Shown here piece by piece: positions 16,445-25,576 of a stretch of DNA of 64,000 nucleotides (positions within the stretch are counted from its first letter, which is position 1; every line of letters starts with the position of its first letter). Source of the stretch: Bog-532 sp963828445. Its GTDB lineage: Bacteria; Actinomycetota; Actinomycetes; Streptosporangiales; Streptosporangiaceae. The translations under genes and the position numbers were made by a program. The notes beneath the pieces are model-generated. The model searched no databases. It had not been told where the DNA came from and worked only from the letters and a program-made list of their open reading frames with translations. The DNA lies in assembly GCA_963828445.1 (NCBI GenBank), contig CAWHFP010000009.1:372001-436000 (forward strand). The letters run 5' to 3'.

Positions 16445-17377
16445 GTGACCCAGGCCGTCGCCACCGAGGGCCTGACCAAGCAGTTCCGCGGGGGCCAGGT
16501 CGCCGTCGACCACGTCGACCTGGCCGTCCCGCGCGGGTCGGTCTACGGCTTCCTCGGCCCCAACGGGTCGGGCAAGACCACCACCATCCGGATGCTGCTC
16601 GGCCTGGCCTTCGCGACCAGCGGCCAGGCCGAGCTGCTCGGCGTCCCGATACCGTCCGGGGCGGTCCAGGTGCTGCCCCGGGTCGGCGCGCTGATCGAAG
16701 GCCCGGCCTTCTACCCGTTCCTGAGCGGCCGCGACAACCTGGCCCGGGTCGACGCCGCCGACCGCGCCGCCAGCCCGCGCACCGCCACCGCCCGCATCGA
16801 CGGGGCCCTGGACCGGGTCGGCCTGCTGGCCGCGGCGGGCAAGCGCTACCGCAACTACTCCCTGGGCATGAAGCAGCGGCTGGCCATCGCGGCCGCCCTG
16901 CTGATGCCGCGCGACCTGATCATCCTGGACGAGCCGACCAACGGCCTGGACCCGCAGGGCACCCGCGAGGTCCGCACCCTGATCCGGGAGATCGCGGCCG
17001 ACGGCGTCACCGTGTTCGTGTCCTCGCACCTGCTGGCCGAGGTCGAGCAGGTGTGCTCGCACGTGGGCGTGATGCGCACCGGGCGGCTGGTGTTCCAGGG
17101 CTCGCTGGACGAGCTGCGCCTGACCGGCTCGGCCCGGGTGCGGGTCGAGACCGGTGACCCGGCCGCCGCCGCCGCGGTCCTGCGCCAGCTCGGGCTGCCG
17201 GACCCGCAGGTGGCCGAGGCCGAGGTCAGCGCCCAGCTGGGCGACTTCCCGGTGGAAAAGATCTGTGCCGATCTCGTCCACGCCGGCGTCGGGGTCCGCG
17301 GCCTGGCCGTCCTGTCCCCGTCGCTGGAAGACCTGTTCGTCGGCTTGACCGGAGAGGGGTACGACGTCGATGGCTGA
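16445..17377 (+). CDS. ABC transporter ATP-binding protein (drug/lipid export type)
   Basis: A 310-residue nucleotide-binding subunit. Walker A is GPNGSGKTTT, the signature is NYSLGMKQRLAIA (a variant of LSGGQ), Walker B is LIILDEPTNGLDP, and the H-loop is VSSHLL. The ~80-residue C-terminal extension after the core matches the DrrA/CcmA-like ABC-2 exporters. The start is GTG 16445. The next gene starts 8 bases before its stop, so the permease is translationally coupled. Confidence 0.93.
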   Translation: MTQAVATEGLTKQFRGGQVAVDHVDLAVPRGSVYGFLGPNGSGKTTTIRMLLGLAFATSGQAELLGVPIPSGAVQVLPRVGALIEGPAFYPFLSGRDNLARVDAADRAASPRTATARIDGALDRVGLLAAAGKRYRNYSLGMKQRLAIAAALLMPRDLIILDEPTNGLDPQGTREVRTLIREIAADGVTVFVSSHLLAEVEQVCSHVGVMRTGRLVFQGSLDELRLTGSARVRVETGDPAAAAAVLRQLGLPDPQVAEAEVSAQLGDFPVEKICADLVHAGVGVRGLAVLSPSLEDLFVGLTGEGYDVDG

Positions 17378-18272
17378 CACCGCGATCACCGGCCCGGCCG
17401 GCACCCTCCCCGCTCCCGCGGACGGCGCCGCGCCCGGGGCGGCCCGGGCCTGGCTGCGGTTCTTCCGGTCCGAGCTGCGGTGGGTGTTCGGCCGCCGCCG
17501 CAACCTGATCCTGCTCGGCGTGGTGGGCCTGTTCCCCATCCTCATCGGGGTCGGCCTGCGGCTGGCCTCGCACCCGCACAGCGGCGGGGGCGGCAACGGC
17601 GGCCTGGCCTTCGTCACCCAGCTCACCGGCAACGGCATCTTCCTCAGCTTCATCGCCCTGAGCATCCTGCTCACGCTGGTCATGCCGGTGGCGGTGGCGG
17701 TCATCGCCGGCGACTCGATCGCGGGCGAAGCCGGCTACGGCACGCTCCGCTACCTGCTGGCCGTGCCGTCCGGCCGGACCCGGCTGCTCGCGGTCAAGTA
17801 CGCCTCGATCGTGGTGTTCGCCCTGGCCGTGACGTTCGAGGTCGCGGCGGTGGCCCTGATCGTGGGGGTCATCTTGTTCCCCATCGGCCCGGTCACCCTG
17901 CTGTCGGGCACCACCGTCTCGCTGGCCGAGGGCATCCTCCGGCTGGTCCTGGTCGCCCTCTACGTCTCGGCCGGGATGGCCGCCCTGGGCGCCATCGGCC
18001 TGGCCTTCTCCACCCTCACCGAGCACGCCATCGGGGCCATCGCGGCGCTGGCCATCTTCGTGGTGGCCAGCGAGGTCGCCGACCAGGTGCCCCAGTTCGC
18101 GGTCATCCAGCCGTACCTGCCGACCCACTGGTGGACGACGTTCGACGCGCTGCTGCGCGTCCCCATCGACGGCGGCACCCTGCTCAAGGGCCTGCTCTCG
18201 TTCGCCGTCTACCTGGTGCTGGCCGGCTCGCTGGCCTGGGCCCGCCTGACCAGCGCCGACGTCACCAGCTGA
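17370..18272 (+). CDS. ABC-2 type transporter permease
   Basis: A 300-residue membrane protein with six hydrophobic segments: near residues 47-67, 92-115 (FLSFIALSILLTLVMPVAVAV), 145-175, 180-205, 212-235 and 268-290. The segment AGDSIAGEAGYGTLRYLLAVPSGRTRLL is the amphipathic coupling region typical of ABC-2 permeases. It overlaps the ATPase gene by 8 bases and completes an exporter whose substrate is unknown. The shared operon with a LolA-like protein hints at a lipid or lipoprotein substrate. Confidence 0.9.
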   Translation: MADTAITGPAGTLPAPADGAAPGAARAWLRFFRSELRWVFGRRRNLILLGVVGLFPILIGVGLRLASHPHSGGGGNGGLAFVTQLTGNGIFLSFIALSILLTLVMPVAVAVIAGDSIAGEAGYGTLRYLLAVPSGRTRLLAVKYASIVVFALAVTFEVAAVALIVGVILFPIGPVTLLSGTTVSLAEGILRLVLVALYVSAGMAALGAIGLAFSTLTEHAIGAIAALAIFVVASEVADQVPQFAVIQPYLPTHWWTTFDALLRVPIDGGTLLKGLLSFAVYLVLAGSLAWARLTSADVTS

Positions 18273-18326
18273 CCCGCCGCCCGCAGCCACCACCCGCGCG
18301 CCCCTCCCCCCGGCGCCGACGGAGTA

Positions 18327-18357
18327 TCGGAAACTTTCGAACATTAGATCGTTGACT
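18327..18357 (+). promoter_or_regulatory. Promoter with glycosidase-type operator before the GH3 gene
   Basis: TCGGAAACTTTCGA at 18327-18340 is a near-palindrome related to the CGAAA-N-TTTCG boxes I know from promoters of xylan- and glucan-degradation genes in streptomycetes. A -35-like TTGACT follows at 18352-18357, but no clear -10 hexamer is seen. The site lies about 140 bases before the GH3 start, suggesting sugar-responsive control by a LacI-type repressor. That is inference from similarity. Confidence 0.45.
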
Positions 18358-18478
18358 TCCGGTGAATTGCGCTCGTAGCTTGGTGATATCGCGGGCTTGC
18401 CCGAGCACGTCGGGGCGCTGACCCGCTGTCCTCCGGCTGATGGCGGCATCGCGGCGGTGCGGCCCGGGAAGAGGCCTG

Positions 18479-21280
18479 ATGAGTTTCGGTAGTCTGCGCT
18501 TCCGGTCCGTCCGGGCGGTCAGGTACGTGGCGATGGCGGCTTCGGTGGCGGTCGCGGTTCCGGCCGCGCTGCTGGCCACTCTGCCCGCCCAGGGCGGACC
18601 CGGCGATCCGGCCGCCCGGGCCGAGGCCCAGACCGTGCCCATCTACCTGAACCGGGCCTACAGCCCGGCGGAGCGCGCCGCTGACCTGGTCTCCCGGATG
18701 ACCACGGCCGAGAAGGCCGCGCAGATGGACAGCAGCCAGGCCCCCGCGATCCCGAGCCTGGGCGTGGCCGCCTGGGGCTGGTGGAACGAGTCCAACCACG
18801 GCGTGAACGCGTCCACCCTGACCCCGAGCGGTAACGCCACCACCTTGACCAACACCACGTCGTACCCGTCGGACCTGTCCATGGGCAGCACCTGGAACCC
18901 CGCCCTGGTCTACGACGAGGCCCGCCAGATCGGGGCCGAGGCCCGCGAGGTGTCGCCGGGCAACACCGAGAACCTGGACTTCTACGCCCCCACCGTCAAC
19001 CTGTCCCGCGACCCGCGCTGGGGGCGTAACGACGAAACCTGGAGCGAGGACCCGAACCTCACCGCCGACCTGGCCTCGCAGTACGTCGACGGCCTGCAGG
19101 GCGAGACCCCGCAGGGCCAGCTGCCGCCGTCGGCGCACGGCTACTACCAGGCCCTGGCCACGCTCAAGCACTTCGCGGCCAACAACACCGAGGACAGCCG
19201 GCTGACCGGCAGCTCCAACATGGACCAGCGGACGCTGCGCGAGTACTACACCAAGCAGTTCGCCGAGATCATCGCCCAGAGCCACCCGGGCTCGATCATG
19301 AGCTCGTACAACGAGGTCAACGGCATCCCGTCGCCGGCCAACGTGCAGCTGTCCCAGGAACTGGCCCGGGAGACGTTCGGCTTCGGCGGCTACTTCACCT
19401 CGGACTGCGACGCCATCTACATCATGCAGGCCGGGCACGACTGGGTGCCGCCGAACTCGTCCACCCCGGTGAACCAGTACACGCGCTCGGCCTACGCCAA
19501 CTCGGCCGGGGAGGACCTGGACTGCAACGCCGGGTACCACGACAGCTACGACTACGGCAACACCATCCCCACCGCGCTGACCCAGAACATCCAGACGCTG
19601 ACCGACACCTACAACATCGGGGACGTCGACACCTCGGTGGTGCGGCTGTTCACGGCCCGGATCGAGACCGGCGAGTTCGACGCCGAGTCCGAGGTGCCCT
19701 GGGTGGCGCGGGCCCGGGCCGAGCTGGGCGGGACCACCTGGGTCAACAGCGACGCCAACCACGCGATCACCGAGACCCCGCAACGGCTGGCGCAGGCTCA
19801 GCACAGTGCCGACCAGAGCCTGGTGCTGCTGAAGAACTCGCCGGCCGCCGGGCCCGGCGGCGCGCAGAGCCCCCTGCTGCCGCTGAAGATCCCGCACTCG
19901 GGCCCGTACAAGCTCGCGGTCATCGGTTACTACGCGCACCCGCAGTCGCTGTACCTGGGTGGCTACTCCAGCATCCAGGCCGCCTCCGGGACCGCGAACA
20001 ACGTGGACAGTTACCAGGGACTCAAGGCCGCGGTGCAGGCCATCGACCCGCAGGCCCAGGTCGACTGGTACCCGGGCGTCACCGGCGGCACCACCGGAGC
20101 CACCCTGACCACGGTCGACCCGGCTTCGGTGGCCGCGGCCAAGAACTACGACGCGGTGGTGGTCGTGGCGGGCACCGACCAGACCACCGGGTCGGAGGCC
20201 AACGACCGCACCTCGCTGGCGCTGCCCGGGGCCCAGGCCGCGATGATCAGCCAGGTCGAGGCGGCCAACCCGGACACCGTGGTCTACCTGGAGACCATGG
20301 GCGAGGTCGACACCAGCTCGTTCGCGGGCACCAGCCCGGCGCTGCTGTGGAGCTCCTACAACGGCCAGCGCCAGGGCGCGGCCCTGGCCGATGTCCTGCT
20401 GGGCCGGGTCAGCCCGAGCGGGCACCTGCCGTTCACCTGGTACGCCGACGCCAGCCAGCTGCCCCCCATCACCGACTACAACATCCGCCCCACGGCCAGC
20501 ACGGACGGCCGGACCTACCAGTACTTCACCGGCGCCGTCAGCTGGCCGTTCGGGTACGGGCTCAGCTACGCCAGCTTCCGGTACTCGCACCTGGCCGTCA
20601 GCCGCTCCCGCGCCGACGCCAACGACACCGTGACCGTCAGCGCCGACGTCACCAACACCAGCCGGGTGCCCGGCGCCACCGTCGCTCAGCTCTACGCCAC
20701 CACCCCGGACGCCCCGGCGGCGCAACAGCTCCCGGCCAAGCGGCTGCTGACCTTCCAGAAGGTGACCCTGGCGCCCGGGCAGACGCGGCGGCTGGCGTTC
20801 GCGGTCAAGGTACCGAGCCTGGCGTTCTTCGACGAGAGCACCAGCCGGTACGTGGTCGACGACGGCCTTTACGGCCTGCAGCTGGGCTCGTCCAGCGCGG
20901 ACGTCGCCCAGCAGGGCCTGATCACCGTCAGCGGCGCGCTGCGGCCGGTGCCCTCGGTGGTCACCGTCCAGCCGGTGCTGCCCGGCGACGCGGCCAGCGG
21001 CGTGGCCCAGCGGGTGTTCTTCCCGGCCGGGTCCAGCATCCAGCCACAGGTCACCGTGTCCCTGTCCGACCAGAGCCTGTACGGGTACATCACCAAGGGG
21101 CAGAGCACCCCGCTGCCCGCCGGGATGACCGTCCGCTACACCAGCGACCGTCCGGACGTGGTGAGCGCCCGCGGCCCGGTCCTGCGGGCCGTGGCGGCCG
21201 GGCCGGCCACCATCACCGCCACCGTGACGTACCACGGGCACACGGCCCGGGGCACGTTCGTGGTCGACGTCACCAGCTGA
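18479..21280 (+). CDS. Secreted glycoside hydrolase family 3 beta-glycosidase (beta-xylosidase-like)
   Basis: A 933-residue exported enzyme. The signal peptide spans residues 1-45 (RSVRAVRYVAMAASVAVAVPAA). The GH3 N-terminal barrel has WGWWNESNHGVN, NLSRDPRWGRNDETWSEDP and KHFAANNTE. The nucleophile Asp is in the TSDCDAIYIM motif, typical of the xylosidase/arabinofuranosidase branch. The C-terminal sandwich domain (DQSLVLLKNSP, VVVVAGTDQTTGSEANDR) is followed by a fibronectin-III-like domain (FPFGYGLSY-like WPFGYGLSYASF) and an extra Ig-like (Big2-type) domain at about 820-933. ATG 18479 is chosen because it immediately precedes the signal peptide. It overlaps the convergent ligase gene by 11 bases. 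Confidence 0.88.
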   Translation: MSFGSLRFRSVRAVRYVAMAASVAVAVPAALLATLPAQGGPGDPAARAEAQTVPIYLNRAYSPAERAADLVSRMTTAEKAAQMDSSQAPAIPSLGVAAWGWWNESNHGVNASTLTPSGNATTLTNTTSYPSDLSMGSTWNPALVYDEARQIGAEAREVSPGNTENLDFYAPTVNLSRDPRWGRNDETWSEDPNLTADLASQYVDGLQGETPQGQLPPSAHGYYQALATLKHFAANNTEDSRLTGSSNMDQRTLREYYTKQFAEIIAQSHPGSIMSSYNEVNGIPSPANVQLSQELARETFGFGGYFTSDCDAIYIMQAGHDWVPPNSSTPVNQYTRSAYANSAGEDLDCNAGYHDSYDYGNTIPTALTQNIQTLTDTYNIGDVDTSVVRLFTARIETGEFDAESEVPWVARARAELGGTTWVNSDANHAITETPQRLAQAQHSADQSLVLLKNSPAAGPGGAQSPLLPLKIPHSGPYKLAVIGYYAHPQSLYLGGYSSIQAASGTANNVDSYQGLKAAVQAIDPQAQVDWYPGVTGGTTGATLTTVDPASVAAAKNYDAVVVVAGTDQTTGSEANDRTSLALPGAQAAMISQVEAANPDTVVYLETMGEVDTSSFAGTSPALLWSSYNGQRQGAALADVLLGRVSPSGHLPFTWYADASQLPPITDYNIRPTASTDGRTYQYFTGAVSWPFGYGLSYASFRYSHLAVSRSRADANDTVTVSADVTNTSRVPGATVAQLYATTPDAPAAQQLPAKRLLTFQKVTLAPGQTRRLAFAVKVPSLAFFDESTSRYVVDDGLYGLQLGSSSADVAQQGLITVSGALRPVPSVVTVQPVLPGDAASGVAQRVFFPAGSSIQPQVTVSLSDQSLYGYITKGQSTPLPAGMTVRYTSDRPDVVSARGPVLRAVAAGPATITATVTYHGHTARGTFVVDVTS

Positions 21281-23162
21281 AGTCCTCTTCCCAGAACTCG
21301 GTGGTGCCGCGGGGGGAGGGGGCGGCCCGGAAGGAGCCGCCGATACCGTCCGGGTCCTTGGCCGGCGGGGGCCCGCCCGCCGTGCGCCCGGCTTCCTGCT
21401 GGCGCAGTTCGACCCGGCGGATCTTCCCGGAGATCGTCTTGGGCAGCTCGGCGAACTCGATCCGCCGCAGCCGCTTGTACGGGGCCAGCCGGTCCCGGCT
21501 GAACGCGATGATCGACTGGGCCACCTCGGCCGAGGGCACGACCCCGGCCGCCAGGGCCACGTAGGCCTTGGGCACGGCCAGCCGGACCGGGTCCGGCGAC
21601 GGCACCACCGCCGCCTCGGCCACCGCCTCGTGCTCGATGAGCACGCTCTCCAGCTCGAACGGGCTGATCCGGTAGTCGCTGGCCTTGAACACGTCGTCGG
21701 TCCGGCCCACGTAGGTGATGTAGCCGTCCTCGTCCCGGGCCGCGACGTCGCCGGTGTGGTAGTAGCCGCCCCGCATGGCCTCGGCGTCCTGCTCCGGGTT
21801 GCCCAGGTAGCCGGTCATCAGGCCGAGCGGCCGCCGGCTCAGGTCCAGGCAGATCTCGCCCTCGGCCGCGGGCTCGCCGCTGACCGGGTCGACCAGGGTC
21901 ACCTCGTACCCGGGCAGCGGGCGGCCCATCGACCCGGGCCGGACCGGCTGGCCGGGGGTGTTGCCGACCTGGGCGGTGGTCTCGGTCTGGCCGTAGCCGT
22001 CCCGCACGGTGATGTTCCAGGCCTGCCGGACCTGCTCGATGACCTCCGGGTTGAGCGGTTCCCCGGCCCCCAGGCACTCGCGCAGCGCGCTCACGTCGGC
22101 GCTGGCCAGGTCGGCCTGGATCAGCATCCGCCACACGGTCGGCGGCGCGCAGAACGTGGTCACCCCCTCCTGGCCCAGCACCTGGAGCAACTGCTCGGCC
22201 GAGAACCGGTCATAACCGAAGATCAGTGCGGTCGCGCCCGCGTTCCAGGGCGCGTACACGTTGCTCCAGGCGTGCTTGGCCCAGCCCGGCGAGGAGATGT
22301 TCAGGTGCACGTCGCCGGGCTGGAGCCCGATCCAGTACATGGTCGACAAGTGCCCGGCCGGGTAGGAGGCGTGGGTGTGCTGGACCAGCTTGGGCTGGGC
22401 GGTGGTGCCGGAGGTGAAGTACAGCAGCAGCGGGTCGGTGGCCCGGGTCACCCCGTCCGGGGCAAACTCGGTGCTGGCCCCGTAGGAGTCCGCGTAAGCC
22501 AGCCAGGCCCCCGGCCCCGGAGCCGCCCCCGGAGCCGCCACCGGTGCAGGCGCAGGCGTCCCCTGCGCCCCTTGCGCCCCGCCAGCCCCGTTCGCCTCAC
22601 TGGCCTCGGCAATCGCTCCACCCACGGTGGGCTCGACCGCGATCCGGGTCCAGTCGCCCGGCACCTCACGGAACTTGGGCACGTGGGCCGACTCGGTCAC
22701 CACGTGCCGCACGTCGCCGCGCTCGATCCGGTCGGCCAGGTCAGACGGCCCGAGCAACGTCGACGTCGGCACGATCACCGCGCCCAGCTTCATGGTGGCC
22801 AGGATGACCTCCCACAGCGGGGCGATGTTGCCCAGCATGAGCAGCAGCCGGTCCCCGCGCTGGACCCCCACGTCCCGCAGCCAGCTGGCGACCTGGTCCG
22901 ATCGGCGCGACATCTCGCGATAGCTGATCCGCGTGCCATGCTCACCGTTCGGGCCGCCGCCGCCCGGGCTGGTCACGATGCGCAGGGCGGTCCGGTCCGG
23001 ATGTTCGGTGGCGATCACGTCGAACCAGTCCAGGGCCCAGTTGAACTCGTCCAGCTCGGGCCAGGAGAATTCGGCCCGCGCGGCGTCGTAGTCGGCGCGG
23101 TGACGGAGCAGGAGATCGCGAGCGGCCCGGAAGCCGGCCGCTTCGCTGCGGCGGTCTGTCAT
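21270..23162 (-). CDS. AMP-forming acyl-CoA synthetase (medium-chain ACSM-like)
   Basis: A 630-residue adenylate-forming ligase activating a carboxylic acid to its CoA thioester. Visible motifs are YFTSGTTAQPKLVQHT (phosphate loop), ISSPGWAKHAWSN, RDGYGQTETT, YYHTGDVAARDEDGYI, GRTDDVFKASDYRISPFELE (hinge) and PKTISGKIRRVELR (catalytic Lys). The N-terminal DEFNWALDWFDVIA fits medium-chain/aromatic acyl-CoA ligases. Residues ~175-215 are an Ala/Gly/Pro-rich insertion absent from typical members. The start is ATG 23162 (MTDRRSEAAG). An in-frame ATG at 23171 and a longer frame to 23378 carry no conserved sequence. Confidence 0.88.
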   Translation of the reverse strand: MTDRRSEAAGFRAARDLLLRHRADYDAARAEFSWPELDEFNWALDWFDVIATEHPDRTALRIVTSPGGGGPNGEHGTRISYREMSRRSDQVASWLRDVGVQRGDRLLLMLGNIAPLWEVILATMKLGAVIVPTSTLLGPSDLADRIERGDVRHVVTESAHVPKFREVPGDWTRIAVEPTVGGAIAEASEANGAGGAQGAQGTPAPAPVAAPGAAPGPGAWLAYADSYGASTEFAPDGVTRATDPLLLYFTSGTTAQPKLVQHTHASYPAGHLSTMYWIGLQPGDVHLNISSPGWAKHAWSNVYAPWNAGATALIFGYDRFSAEQLLQVLGQEGVTTFCAPPTVWRMLIQADLASADVSALRECLGAGEPLNPEVIEQVRQAWNITVRDGYGQTETTAQVGNTPGQPVRPGSMGRPLPGYEVTLVDPVSGEPAAEGEICLDLSRRPLGLMTGYLGNPEQDAEAMRGGYYHTGDVAARDEDGYITYVGRTDDVFKASDYRISPFELESVLIEHEAVAEAAVVPSPDPVRLAVPKAYVALAAGVVPSAEVAQSIIAFSRDRLAPYKRLRRIEFAELPKTISGKIRRVELRQQEAGRTAGGPPPAKDPDGIGGSFRAAPSPRGTTEFWEEDFSW

Positions 23163-23545
23163 GGCAGCCATCGTGCCAGGCAGGCCTGGGGCGCTCCGGC
23201 TAGGGCCGGAATGCGAGCGGAAACTGTCGCTATCACGACACATACTGCACGCATTCCGGTTCTCAGTCCGGATCCAGCCACCCATTCCAGCGGAGCCGGC
23301 CGCCCCGGTCGAACTCCCCCTCGCTGACTCCCGCTCCGGCCGAGCTCCCGCTCCAGCCGAGCTCCCGCTCTGCCACACCTGGACTCGGCCGCCACAGCAG
23401 ATGAAAACGTTCGCATAAGTCCCGAAACGGATTCTGTGGGTTAAAAGGGATTTATGCCCCTTCAGTAACAGAGGCGAAAGCGCTGAATTGGGGAGTGGCC
23501 GCCGGGGCGTTAAACGGCCGGAGATTCCGTCGAGCTTTTCAGGGA
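23163..23545. other. Gene-poor gap with a weak hairpin
   Basis: This 383-base gap between the acyl-CoA ligase and the truncated SDR has lower GC than its surroundings at 23400-23490. An inverted repeat, AAAAGGG at 23443-23449 pairing with the CCCCTT run ending at 23462, could form a weak terminator for the leftward SDR remnant. No supported coding sequence is visible. Confidence 0.45.
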
Positions 23546-24121
23546 CTACAGGTTCCTGAGAATGAGCTCTTCAGTGACGTGCCGCCGGCGCCCTTTGCGC
23601 CGCCGGAGAATGTGGGTCGTGGGGCGCCGGGTCGCCATGAAGAAACTGAAGACGTTGGTGCGAAAGCTCCGCTCCCACCGCTGGTCGTCCAGGCCCTGCA
23701 GGTCAGTGACCGCACTCTGCAGCGCGGTCACGTTGACCAGGATGTCAATCCCGCCCAGCTCGGAAACGGCGTGGTTCACCGCGTCCCGGCACGTGTCCTC
23801 GTCAGAAAGGTCGCCGCGCATGGTCACGCAGCGCCGTCCCTCCTCCTCGACCAGGGTCGCCGTGCGGGCCGCGTCCTCGGGTGGCTCGTCGGGGGAGTAG
23901 GCGATGGCGACGTCCACTCCCTCCTTGGCCAGTCCGACCGCGATCACCCGCCCGATCCCGCCGCTTCCGCCGGTGATCAGGGCGCGTGAACCACGCATCA
24001 GCTGTCTGGTTGAGCGGAGAAACTCTTCGCGAGGTCCCGGCACCGGCGGGCCGGGATGAGCGGTCTGGGCCTCGTTTCTGTTTTCTTCTGGTGGCAGCTG
24101 GTCGCCCGAAGCTGCTGTCAT
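23546..24121 (-). pseudogene. Truncated short-chain dehydrogenase/reductase (SDR)
   Basis: The first ~165 residues are a normal SDR of the YghA/general-stress type: a polar leader (QTAHPGPPVPGPREE), the NAD(P)-binding SRALITGGSGGIGRVIAVGLAKEG, RGDLSDEDTC, IDILVNVTAL (NNAG-like, here NVTA) and RWERSFRTNVFSFF. After that, where catalytic Ser and YxxxK should follow, the frame turns into an Arg-rich tail ending VTEELILRNL at 23546. The other frames hold no SDR sequence, so this is a real truncation. Start ATG 24121 has a GGAGAGG site 6 bases upstream. The protein would keep the nucleotide-binding half but lack the active site. Confidence 0.7.
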
Positions 24122-24380
24122 GTCGTACCTCTCCGCCACCGTCCCCCCAGTGGCCCAGGTTGATTTACCCGGATTTCGGCACGTCAAAACGAGGATGGGG
24201 CCTCTTCGGACGGTTGAACAAGCCCACCCGTCAAGCCGTACCGAACTGCAGGCGCTGATCTCCCCACCACCGCCTGCCGTCAATGTAGCGGGGTTCGCAG
24301 GCATCGTGAAGCGGTCGCTCATAGGCAGTTCAGAAACTCCCGCGAGATGCTGCCCAGCGGGGAAGGTGAAACTTCAAATC

Positions 24381-24776
24381 ATGGACAGCTCTCAGCGAGA
24401 CACCGTGTCGCGGGCCGTGGCCGCACGGCGGCGCGGCCGCGGCCGGATCAGCACCACCACCGCCGCGGTGGGTGTCGCCAGCGCGCTGGCGGCCGGAGCG
24501 GTCGCGCTGGCGCTGCCCGGCACCACCAGCAGCGCTTCATCCACCAGTCCCACGTCCAGCAGCTCGGGGACCAGCACCGGCAGCACCGGCTCCGGCTCCG
24601 GCAGCGCCGGCACGTCGGGCACGTCGGGTTCCGGCTCTTCGAGCTCGGGTTCCTCGGGCTCCAGCTCCAGTAACTCGAACTCCAGTAGCTCAAGTTCCAG
24701 CAGCGGTCTCGGCAGCCCGTCGTCGACGCCGACGTCCAGCTCAGGCTCGGGCCAGGCCACGTCGGGAGGCTCCTGA
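24381..24776 (+). CDS. Ser-rich membrane-anchored/secreted protein at the head of an electron-transfer operon
   Basis: A 131-residue protein. A basic N-terminus (AARRRGRGRIS) leads into a hydrophobic segment (TTAAVGVASALAAGAVALALP, residues ~34-53). About 75 residues made almost wholly of Ser, Gly and Thr then run to the end (ATSGGS). In related actinobacterial loci such a membrane segment plus Ser/Gly linker carries an FMN-binding domain. Here the frame stops before any such domain and none is encoded in the 112 bases that follow. It may be a remnant, or a cell-wall spacer. The low-complexity sequence prevents a stronger call. Confidence 0.55.
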   Translation: MDSSQRDTVSRAVAARRRGRGRISTTTAAVGVASALAAGAVALALPGTTSSASSTSPTSSSSGTSTGSTGSGSGSAGTSGTSGSGSSSSGSSGSSSSNSNSSSSSSSSGLGSPSSTPTSSSGSGQATSGGS

Positions 24777-24888
24777 TGGCGGTCGCTGAACCGGGCGCCC
24801 CCGAGCGCATTGCCACCCGGGCCCGTTCAGCAGAAGCTCAGAGGCAGCGTCCAGGTTCGGATGGGCCCGGCCGGCCAGGCTGGCTGCT

Positions 24889-25563
24889 ATGAACGGGATC
24901 ACCAGCAGCACCCTGCCCTGGTACATCAGCCGCGCCACCGGCGTGGTCGCCCTGGTCCTGCTGACCGCGGTGATGGTGCTGGGCATCCTCATCAACCGGC
25001 AGGGCCGTCTGCCGGGCCTGCCCCGGTTCGCCGTGACCAACCTGCACCGGAACCTGTCCCTGATGGCCGTGGTGTTCATCGTCATCCACGTGGTCACCGC
25101 GGTGCTCGACAGTTACGTGAGCATCCCGCTGATCTCCGGCGTGGTCCCGTTCACTTCGGGCTACGAGGGGTTCTGGCTGGGACTCGGGGCCATCTCCTTC
25201 GATCTGATGCTGGCCCTGATCGTGACCAGCCTGATCCGCGGCCGGCTCAGCCGCCGGGTGTGGAAGGCGGTGCACTGGCTGGCCTACGCGAGCTGGCCGA
25301 TCGCCTTCGCGCACAGTATCGGCGCCAGCAGTGACCTGCAGAGTGGCCTGCTGCTGGCCCTGGCCGTGGTGTGCGCGGCCGCGTTGGCCGCCGCGCTGGG
25401 CTGGCGGCTGGTGTCCATGGTCCGCGAGGTGCCGCGGGCCGAGCGAGTCAGCGTGATGCTGGCCGCCGCCTCCGGCCGGCCCGGGAAGAACCGCTCGCTC
25501 CAGAGCCGGAGCCAGCCCGGACCCGGCCCCGGGGGTCCGCGGAAACCGACTGCCGTCTCGTGA
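24889..25563 (+). CDS. Ferric-reductase-like transmembrane protein (haem b membrane domain)
   Basis: A 224-residue membrane protein with about six hydrophobic segments, starting TLPWYISRATGVVALVLLTAVMVLGIL. Paired histidines sit in consecutive helices (NLHRNLSLM, VIHVVTAVL; then KAVHWLAYASW, FAHSIG), the usual bis-histidine pattern for two b-type haems in the ferric reductase/NOX membrane family. It lacks the cytoplasmic FAD/NAD domain of full ferric reductases, so electrons must come from a partner. The NuoF-like and ferredoxin genes directly downstream (13-base gap) are the obvious donors. The C-terminus is a Gly/Pro/Ser tail. Confidence 0.8.
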   Translation: MNGITSSTLPWYISRATGVVALVLLTAVMVLGILINRQGRLPGLPRFAVTNLHRNLSLMAVVFIVIHVVTAVLDSYVSIPLISGVVPFTSGYEGFWLGLGAISFDLMLALIVTSLIRGRLSRRVWKAVHWLAYASWPIAFAHSIGASSDLQSGLLLALAVVCAAALAAALGWRLVSMVREVPRAERVSVMLAAASGRPGKNRSLQSRSQPGPGPGGPRKPTAVS

Positions 25564-25576
25564 AAGCAGAAGCCGA

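Noticed and set aside
18344..21241. 965-residue open frame antisense to the GH3 gene
   Set aside because: Composition is the G/V/R/Q/H-rich pattern of an antisense shadow, while the + strand frame has clear GH3 motifs and a signal peptide.
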